Shown: positions 1 to 5,216 of the stretch, one piece after another
How the letters are laid out: every line of letters starts with the position of its first letter
Position numbering within the stretch: position 1 is the first letter of the stretch
Assembly: GCA_046155815.1 (NCBI GenBank)
Contig: JBJXFY010000120.1
Coordinates: 1-6,322, forward strand
Direction of reading: 5' to 3'
Source of the DNA: JBJXFY01 sp046155815
Lineage (GTDB): Bacteria; Verrucomicrobiota; Verrucomicrobiia; Limisphaerales; CAIMTB01
DNA: 6,322 nucleotides
The notes under the pieces: model-generated
Seen by the model: the letters and a program-made list of their open reading frames with translations, nothing else
What the model was told of the DNA's origin: nothing
Database searches by the model: none
Program-made: the position numbers and the translations under genes

Positions 1-43
1 GCTGGCGAGTGGTGCCAGGGACGGCTACAACAGCAGAGCGAGT

Positions 44-52
44 TGTGATAAT
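44..52 (+). promoter_or_regulatory. Possible extended -10 promoter element for the YjbQ-family gene
   Basis: TGTGATAAT resembles an extended -10 box (TGnTATAAT, with GATAAT matching 5 of 6 bases). It stands out as an AT-richer patch in very GC-rich sequence, 23 bp before the ATG at 76. The hexamer 17 bp upstream (GCTACA, 24-29) matches the -35 consensus poorly, at 3 of 6. This is a sequence-only guess; the promoter consensus of this organism is unknown. Confidence 0.3.
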
Positions 53-75
53 CGGCCCTCCTGGCAAGCGGAACC

Positions 76-498
<423 letters not shown>

Positions 499-553
499 CC
501 GCCGCCTCCCCTCCCAACGGTGCATTCGCCGGTCCGGAACCCCCGCCCCACGG

Positions 554-1387
554 CTACTTCAGGAACGTCCAGTTCTTGTAGAACACGCGCTTGAACGGCG
601 ACACGAGCAGGCTCACGAACGCCAGCGCGCCGCTCATCACCCACGGCAGGCCGGACGGCCGCAGGATGTCCACGAAGAGGCAGTAGCGCACCGCGTCCGC
701 CTGGTTCACGGAGCGGTGCATCAGCGTGTCGTCGAAGATGAAGGCCTGCTCGTCGCGCCAGCGGTGGACCCGTTCGCCGACCTCGATGAACACGTTCGGG
801 TCGTCCACCGGGTTGATGTTGTAGAGGAAGCGGAAGCTCACGCGCAGCGGCCCGAAGTGGCGGTCGGTGGACTGCCGCCTGTTGAAGATGGAGACGCCAA
901 TGGTGCGGATGTGGCGGTACTTCGCGTGGTACTCGGGCATATCCACCGAGCAGGGGATGTTTTTCCCGTACCACTTGAAGAAGATCATGCCGCGCTTCTG
1001 GTCACCGAGCTTGGCGTCGAGCAGCCGGATCAGCTCGCGGCGGTGCGCGGCGTCAATCAGCGCGCGGATCTCCGCCTGATGGCCGGGGGGCAGGTCCTCG
1101 ATGCGGTACACGCCCCGGTTCGTGTACGGCAGGGCGAGGAGGTCCATGAGCAGGTTGAAAGGCGAGAGCAGCCAGGTGAACATGCCGTTGCCCAAGAAGT
1201 AGCGCTCGAGCGTGGCCCAGGAGAACGGCCGGTTCCGCAGCACATCAAGCAGGCCGAAGACCACCCAGGCCAGCACCACCCCCGGGATGAACCATGCGGC
1301 GAGCGCGAACGGGATGACGCGCTTGAGGACGCGCTTGAGCGATTTCAGGGCCGGCCGCTTGGGCGCGGCCACGAAGGCGGCTTCCAT
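554..1387 (-). CDS. Membrane-anchored aspartyl/asparaginyl beta-hydroxylase-like dioxygenase
   Basis: A 277-residue protein resembling the 2-oxoglutarate/Fe(II)-dependent aspartyl/asparaginyl beta-hydroxylase family (AspH and LpxO type). The cupin-like catalytic part spans about residues 155-245. It contains D-R-H177-F-G-P, equivalent to the HxGP iron-binding motif; F-I-F-D-D-T-L-M-H224, the distal histidine; and R234 in V-R-Y-C-L-F-V-D-I-L-R-P, at the +10 position expected for the 2-oxoglutarate-binding arginine. As in AspH, a glycine (G179) occupies the position two after the first histidine, where most such dioxygenases have Asp or Glu. A basic N-terminus (residues 9-24) is followed by a hydrophobic stretch at about 25-50, and another hydrophobic segment lies at about 246-265, so the protein is probably membrane-associated. 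The substrate cannot be told from sequence; a lipid or a protein side chain are both possible. The start is the first ATG in frame, with no clear Shine-Dalgarno sequence. It lies downstream of mutS on the same strand after 163 bp, so co-transcription is possible but unproven. Confidence 0.82.
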   Translation of the reverse strand: MEAAFVAAPKRPALKSLKRVLKRVIPFALAAWFIPGVVLAWVVFGLLDVLRNRPFSWATLERYFLGNGMFTWLLSPFNLLMDLLALPYTNRGVYRIEDLPPGHQAEIRALIDAAHRRELIRLLDAKLGDQKRGMIFFKWYGKNIPCSVDMPEYHAKYRHIRTIGVSIFNRRQSTDRHFGPLRVSFRFLYNINPVDDPNVFIEVGERVHRWRDEQAFIFDDTLMHRSVNQADAVRYCLFVDILRPSGLPWVMSGALAFVSLLVSPFKRVFYKNWTFLK

Positions 1388-1550
1388 GTCGTCTGTCGGA
1401 GCGAGGTCAGCCGCCCGAAAGCAGCGCGGCAGGGCGGCGCATGGTCCGGTGGGCCAAGGAAGGTTTCACGTCGGTTCGTGAGAGAGGTTGGCGGCGCGGG
1501 GGCGGGCTTTCCAGATGAAACTGGCGGGCGGGGCGGCACGCCGGCCGGCG
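1388..1550. other. Intergenic gap between mutS and the hydroxylase gene
   Basis: This 163-bp non-coding stretch separates the mutS stop from the hydroxylase start, both on the minus strand. I see no convincing -10/-35 pair and no terminator with a U-tract. It contains a direct repeat GGCGGGC (1501-1507 and 1523-1529), a small CCAG-ATGAAA-CTGG hairpin (1511-1524), and a perfect 14-bp palindrome that overlaps the mutS stop codon. Confidence 0.5.
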
Positions 1551-1551
1551 T
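1538..1551. repeat. 14-bp perfect palindrome at the mutS stop codon
   Basis: ACGCCGGCCGGCGT equals its own reverse complement and takes in the last base of the mutS stop codon. It could form a short loopless cruciform or serve as a dyad binding site. No T-run follows on either strand, so it is not a standard intrinsic terminator. GC-only palindromes of this size arise fairly easily in such GC-rich DNA. Confidence 0.45.
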
Positions 1552-4160
1552 CACCCGAACAGGTCGAGCTGCGGCGGCGGATCGAGCTGCTGCAGGACCT
1601 CGCGCTCGGCGCGCTGACGGCGGGCCGGACGACCCGGGACCGCGGGCGGCTGGCCGCGGGCTTCCACCCCGCCCTGGCCGTCCAGCACGTGCTGAAGGTT
1701 CAGTTCCGCCTCTTCGAGCACGCGCAGGATGAGCTTCGCCCGCTCGATCACCGGGCGCGGCAGGCCGGCAAGGCGCGCGACCTGGATGCCGTAGCTCTTG
1801 TCCGTGCCGCCGGGGTTCACCTTGCGGAGGAAGACGATCTGATCGTTCCACTCGCGCACGGCGACGTGGAAGTTCCGCACGCGCGGCAGCCGGCCGGCGA
1901 GTTCCGTCAACTCGTGGTAGTGCGTCGCAAAAAGCGTCCGCGCGCCGACCTGGTGGTGCAGGTGCTCGACGATGCTCCACGCAAGGCTCAGCCCGTCGAA
2001 GGTGCTCGTGCCGCGGCCGATCTCGTCGAGGATGACCAGGCTACGCCGCGTGGCGTGGTGCAGGATGGACGCCGTCTCCGCCATCTCGACCATGAAGGTG
2101 GACTGCCCGCGCGCGAGGTCGTCACTCGCCCCGATGCGCGTGAAGATGCGGTCCACAAGGTCAATCCGCGCCCGCCGCGCCGGCACCCACGCGCCCGCGT
2201 GGGCCAGCAGCGCGAGCAGCGCCACCTGCCGGATGTACGTGCTCTTGCCCGCCATGTTGGGCCCGGTGATGAGCGCAATCTGCTGCTCCTGCAGGTCAAG
2301 CTGCGTGTCGTTGGGCACGAAGCGCTCCTCGGCCGTGGCGCGGTCCAGCACCGGATGGCGGCCGTCGGCGATGTCGAGCCGGCCCTCGTCGCGCACCTCG
2401 GGCCGGCAGCCGCCGCTCAGGCGCGCGTGCTCCGCGAAGCCGGCCAGCACGTCGAGCTGCGCCAGCGCGCGCGCCAGCGCCTGCAGGGACGCCAGCCCCC
2501 CCAGCACGGCCTCGCGGACCTCGAGGAACAGCGTGTACTCCAGCCGCATGGCGCGCTCCTCCGCGCCGAGGATTTTCCGCTCCATTTCCTTCAACGCGGG
2601 CGTGATGAAGCGCTCGCCGTTCGCGACGGTCTGCTTGCGGATGTATTCCGGCGGCACCTTCGCCAGGTTGGCCTTGGTCACCTCGAGGTAGTAGCCGAAC
2701 ACCGAGTTGAACCCGACCTTCAGGGACGCGATGCCGGTGCGGGTGACCTCGTCCTGCTGGAGCTTCGCGAGCCAGTCCTTGCCGCCGCGCGCGGCGCCGC
2801 GCAGCTCGTCCAGCTCCGCGTGGTGGCCGTCGCGGATGAGGCCGCCCTCCTTCACCGCGAGGGGCGGCTCGTCCGAGATCGCGCGCGCGATCAGCCCGGC
2901 CAGCACCGGGTGCGGGTCGAGCAGCGCGGCGAGCGAGGTCAGAAGGCCGGGTTCGCCGCCGGCCGGCGGGGCTTCCGCGATCAATTCTTCCTTCAGCGCC
3001 GGCGCTTCTGCGGACGGGAGATGGGCGGCGAGCTCGGGCACGCGTCCGAGGCCGGTACGCAGGGCGACCAGGTCGCGGGCGTTCCCGCTGCCGGCGGTGA
3101 GGCGGCCGAGCGTGCGCTCAAGGTCGCGCACCTCGCGCAGGGCGGTGCGGAAATGGTCAAGCGCGTGCGGCGCGTGGAGCCACGCCTGCACGGCTTCCTG
3201 CCGGCGGGCGATGGCCTCCGGCGAGGCGAGCGGCTGCGTGAGCCAGTCGCGCAGGAGCCGCGCGCCCATCGGCGTGGCGGTGTGATTCACCGCCGCGTAC
3301 AGCGAGCGCGCGGCCGGGCCGTCGCGGTGGAGCGGCTCGAGGATCTCAAGGTTCCGCAGCGTCGTGGCGTCGAGGACGAGGAAGTCGGACGGCTGATAGA
3401 AGGAAATCGCCGTGAGCGGCGACACGTCGCGGCGCAGGTGCTGGGCGAGGTAATGCAGCGCGCCGCCGGCCGCGCCGATGGCCGCGTCGTGCCCGCGCAG
3501 CCCGAAGCCGTCGAGCGACGCGACCTTGAAGTGTTCGCGCAAGGCGTACACCGCGGCCTCCGGCGCGAAGGTCCAGCCCTCGTGGCCCTGCGTGGCGTGG
3601 CATACGCCGGCGAGGGTCCCGGCGAGGACCGTGTCCTCGGCCGGCAGGATCAGCTCCGCGGGCCGCACGCGCTCGAGCTCCGCACGCAGGGCGGGCGCGT
3701 CGTTGAACTCCGCCCCGCGGAACGTGCCGGTGGTGAGGTCCACGAGCGCGAGGCCGTGGCGCGCGCCGCGGCGCGTCGCGGCAGCAAGGAAGTTGTGACG
3801 TTCGGCGGCAAGCAGCCGCTCGTCGAAGTGCGTGCCGGGGCTGAGGATCTGCGTGACCTCGCGCTTCACGAGCCTGCCCGGCTTCGCCTCCTCGGTCTGG
3901 TCGCAGAGGGCGACCTTGCGGCCGGCCTTGAGCAGGCGCGCGACGTAGCCGTGCAGCGCGTGGTGCGGCACGCCGCACATCGGGATGCCCTGCCGCTGCG
4001 TGAGCGCGACGTTGAGCAGCGGCGCGGCAGCCTGCGCGTCCTCGAAGAACAGCTCGTAGAAATCGCCGAGGCGAAACAGCAGCAGCGCGTCCGGCGGGAG
4101 GCCGGCCTTGATCTGCCGGTACTGCGCCATCATGGGCGTAAGGGTGGCGTCGGCGGGCAC
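1551..4160 (-). CDS. mutS: DNA mismatch repair protein MutS
   Basis: MutS recognises base mismatches and small insertion/deletion loops and, on ATP binding, recruits MutL. The mismatch-binding domain opens with T-P-M-M-A-Q-Y and carries the F34-Y-E36 wedge (the Phe-x-Glu motif). The connector, core and clamp domains follow. The ATPase has Walker A T-G-P-N-M-A-G-K-S-T (Lys about residue 639), the segment S-T-F-M-V-E-M-A-E-T-A, Walker B L-V-I-L-D-E-I-G-R-G-T-S-T-F-D-G, and the later T-L-F-A-T-H-Y-H-E-L. I chose the GTG at 4158-4160 (869 aa), which places F34/E36 almost exactly where E. coli has F36/E38. A TTG at 4227-4229 would add 23 residues with no family match, and the ATGs at 4128-4133 would cut off the conserved T-P. 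No Shine-Dalgarno sequence is evident. The protein ends at Q-L-D-L-F-G and lacks the C-terminal helix-loop-helix tetramerisation tail of E. coli MutS. It is divergent from the small ORF and exonuclease to its right. Confidence 0.97.
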   Translation of the reverse strand: MPADATLTPMMAQYRQIKAGLPPDALLLFRLGDFYELFFEDAQAAAPLLNVALTQRQGIPMCGVPHHALHGYVARLLKAGRKVALCDQTEEAKPGRLVKREVTQILSPGTHFDERLLAAERHNFLAAATRRGARHGLALVDLTTGTFRGAEFNDAPALRAELERVRPAELILPAEDTVLAGTLAGVCHATQGHEGWTFAPEAAVYALREHFKVASLDGFGLRGHDAAIGAAGGALHYLAQHLRRDVSPLTAISFYQPSDFLVLDATTLRNLEILEPLHRDGPAARSLYAAVNHTATPMGARLLRDWLTQPLASPEAIARRQEAVQAWLHAPHALDHFRTALREVRDLERTLGRLTAGSGNARDLVALRTGLGRVPELAAHLPSAEAPALKEELIAEAPPAGGEPGLLTSLAALLDPHPVLAGLIARAISDEPPLAVKEGGLIRDGHHAELDELRGAARGGKDWLAKLQQDEVTRTGIASLKVGFNSVFGYYLEVTKANLAKVPPEYIRKQTVANGERFITPALKEMERKILGAEERAMRLEYTLFLEVREAVLGGLASLQALARALAQLDVLAGFAEHARLSGGCRPEVRDEGRLDIADGRHPVLDRATAEERFVPNDTQLDLQEQQIALITGPNMAGKSTYIRQVALLALLAHAGAWVPARRARIDLVDRIFTRIGASDDLARGQSTFMVEMAETASILHHATRRSLVILDEIGRGTSTFDGLSLAWSIVEHLHHQVGARTLFATHYHELTELAGRLPRVRNFHVAVREWNDQIVFLRKVNPGGTDKSYGIQVARLAGLPRPVIERAKLILRVLEEAELNLQHVLDGQGGVEARGQPPAVPGRPARRQRAEREVLQQLDPPPQLDLFG

Positions 4161-4321
4161 GGTGGCGGCGACGCTACGAACGCGAAATGCGGGCGCGAAC
4201 GAAAATTTGTGGTGAACTTTCCGCGGCAACCGCTACAACAGGCACGAAGTGTTCCCCATCGCGATGAACCGCCGAGCAGGAAACAGGCAGGCCGCGGAGT
4301 CGGGCATGATGCCGGTCACGG

Positions 4322-4336
4322 CCGCCGCCCCGGCGG
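4322..4336 (+). other. Small GC hairpin in the leader of the lysine-rich ORF
   Basis: CCGCCG-CCC-CGGCGG forms a 6-bp all-GC stem with a 3-nt loop, ending 21 nt before the ribosome binding site of the small ORF. It could stabilise or structure the leader RNA. Such hairpins are common by chance at this GC content, so function is uncertain. Confidence 0.3.
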
Positions 4337-4357
4337 GCGCACAGGGGATCCACGGGA

Positions 4358-4365
4358 GGGGGTGA
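4358..4365 (+). promoter_or_regulatory. Shine-Dalgarno sequence of the lysine-rich small ORF
   Basis: GGGGGTGA matches the extended Shine-Dalgarno sequence GGAGGTGA at 7 of 8 bases, and the single difference could still pair as a G-U wobble. It ends 6 nt before the ATG at 4372, an ideal spacing. A perfect GGAGG also lies just upstream (4355-4359). No other gene start in this window has a comparably strong site, which is the main reason to believe the 16-codon ORF is translated. Confidence 0.6.
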
Positions 4366-4371
4366 ACACGA

Positions 4372-4422
4372 ATGGCAGCCAAGAAAAAGGCCGTGAAGAA
4401 AGCCGCGAAGAAGAAGAAGTAG
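4372..4422 (+). CDS. Putative 16-residue lysine/alanine-rich peptide (histone H1 tail-like)
   Basis: This ORF encodes MAAKKKAVKKAAKKKK and stops at TAG. It has nine lysines, five alanines, one valine and no acidic residue, giving a side-chain charge near +9. The composition and KKxxKK spacing resemble the low-complexity tails of bacterial histone H1-like (Hc1/Hc2, AlgP type) DNA-binding proteins, but there is no globular domain. An in-frame TGA at 4363-4365 shows it is not the visible end of a longer frame, and no H1-like coding remains appear upstream in other frames. It has a strong, well-spaced Shine-Dalgarno sequence and is followed 28 nt later by a terminator-like hairpin, so it looks like its own small transcription unit. 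A role in binding nucleic acid is an inference from charge alone. It could instead be a leader peptide, or a purine-rich stretch (4381-4419) that is open by chance. Confidence 0.5.
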   Translation: MAAKKKAVKKAAKKKK

Positions 4423-4450
4423 CTTCCGGTCCACGACACGATTGAAATCG

Positions 4451-4480
4451 CTGCCCCGCCCCTCCCCGGGGCAGCCTCTT
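4451..4480 (+). terminator. Terminator-like hairpin after the lysine-rich ORF
   Basis: CTGCCCCG (4451-4458) pairs perfectly with CGGGGCAG (4467-4474), giving an 8-bp stem with an 8-nt loop, followed by the short pyrimidine run CCTCTT. The stem is strong but the U-tract is poor, so it is either a weak intrinsic terminator or an mRNA-stabilising hairpin. It lies between the small ORF and the exonuclease start at 4494, so it would separate the two genes or attenuate read-through into the exonuclease. Confidence 0.5.
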
Positions 4481-4493
4481 CAAGAAACCGGCC

Positions 4494-5207
4494 ATGGCCA
4501 CGCTCGTGTTCGACATTGAAACCTGCGCCCTCCCGCTGGACGCCTTTGACGAGGTCCAGCGGGAGTTTCTTTTCCGGGAGGCGGAAAAGCTGCCCGACGT
4601 GGCCGCGCGCGAGGCCCGGCGCGCCGAGCTGGCCCGACAGCTCAGCCTCTACCCGCTCACCGCGCAGGTCGTCTGCATCGGCATGCTCAACGCGGACACG
4701 CAGCGCGGCCAGGCGCTGTTCCTGAGCGACGACTTCGAGGACGCCGCCGAGGACGCCGTCAAGCTCGTGCCCTTCGCCGAGGAGGCGGAACTGCTGGCGG
4801 AGTTCTGGGAGACGGCGAGGAAGTACGACCGCGTGGTCACCTTCAACGGGCGCGGCTTCGACGTGCCGTTCCTGTACCTGCGCTCGGCCATCCTCAACGT
4901 GCCGGTGACGCGCAAGGACTGGCTGGGCTACCGCTTCGCCACCGAGCCGCACTGCGACCTCGCGGAGCAGTTCACCTTCTACAACGTGAGCGGGCGCGAC
5001 GGCGCGGCGCGGCGCTTCAACCTCGACTTCTACTGCAAGGCCTTCGGCATCCCGTCGCCCAAGGCCGGCGGAGTGACGGGCATGGACATGGGCGAACTGG
5101 TCGCCGCCGGGCGTTTCCGCGAGATTGCCGAGTACTGCGTCCGCGACGTCTGTGCGACGGTCGAGCTGTACCGCGTGTGGAAGGAGCGGCTGGCCGGGGT
5201 GAAGTAG
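4494..5207 (+). CDS. PolB-like DEDDy 3'-5' exonuclease (RNase H-fold)
   Basis: A 237-residue protein with the three exonuclease motifs of the DEDD superfamily. Exo I is V-F-D7-I-E9-T at the very N-terminus. Exo II is V-T-F-N-G-R-G-F-D123-V-P-F. Exo III is Y214-C-V-R-D218, the tyrosine form that defines the DEDDy subclass. It also has H-C-D155-L and G-M-D-M-G-E-L, as seen in stand-alone exonucleases related to the proofreading domain of family B DNA polymerases. All four acidic metal ligands are present, so it should be an active two-metal 3'-5' nuclease on DNA or RNA. There is no polymerase domain, and the length suits a single-domain enzyme. The ATG is the only sensible start because Exo I follows at once; no Shine-Dalgarno sequence is visible. 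Its cellular role is not established. Its position across a control region from mutS is compatible with DNA repair but does not show it. Confidence 0.88.
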   Translation: MATLVFDIETCALPLDAFDEVQREFLFREAEKLPDVAAREARRAELARQLSLYPLTAQVVCIGMLNADTQRGQALFLSDDFEDAAEDAVKLVPFAEEAELLAEFWETARKYDRVVTFNGRGFDVPFLYLRSAILNVPVTRKDWLGYRFATEPHCDLAEQFTFYNVSGRDGAARRFNLDFYCKAFGIPSPKAGGVTGMDMGELVAAGRFREIAEYCVRDVCATVELYRVWKERLAGVK

Positions 5208-5216
5208 CTCCCGCCC

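Larger units (their letters stand above)
4161..4371. promoter_or_regulatory. Divergent control region between mutS and the small lysine-rich ORF
   Basis: These 211 bp contain no recognisable gene and must hold the mutS promoter (leftward) and probably that of the small ORF (rightward). The most AT-rich stretch is 4199-4220. GCTACAACAG at 4232-4241 is repeated exactly at 24-33, upstream of the YjbQ gene. Further right lie the inverted repeat GGCAT-G-ATGCC (4303-4313) and a hairpin CCGCCG-CCC-CGGCGG (4322-4336). A 33-codon open frame at 4264-4365 has no ribosome binding site and no family resemblance, so I treat it as leader sequence. No individual promoter box is convincing. Confidence 0.4.

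Noticed and set aside
499..553. A search for a terminator between the convergent YjbQ and hydroxylase genes
   Set aside because: Only imperfect 3-5 bp pairings such as GGTCCGGAACC are present; no convincing hairpin with a T-run.
4264..4365. A 33-codon ORF on the + strand just before, and in frame with, the lysine-rich ORF
   Set aside because: It has no ribosome binding site, no family resemblance, and biased composition typical of GC-rich leader sequence.
4174..4434. A minus-strand frame starting M-D-R-K-L-L-L-L-L-R-G-F-L that looks like a signal peptide or lipoprotein leader
   Set aside because: The Leu/Phe run is the reverse complement of the AAG/AAA lysine codons of the small ORF; the rest is GC shadow overlapping the mutS 5' end.
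1488..4445. A 985-codon open frame on the + strand, antisense to all of mutS
   Set aside because: It is the mirror of a real high-GC gene. Its translation is rich in R, A, G and Q with no domain, while the opposite strand encodes MutS with all its motifs.
4233..4952. A 239-codon minus-strand frame opposite the exonuclease 5' half
   Set aside because: It has no recognisable motifs and mirrors the codon bias of the exonuclease and the low-complexity small ORF.
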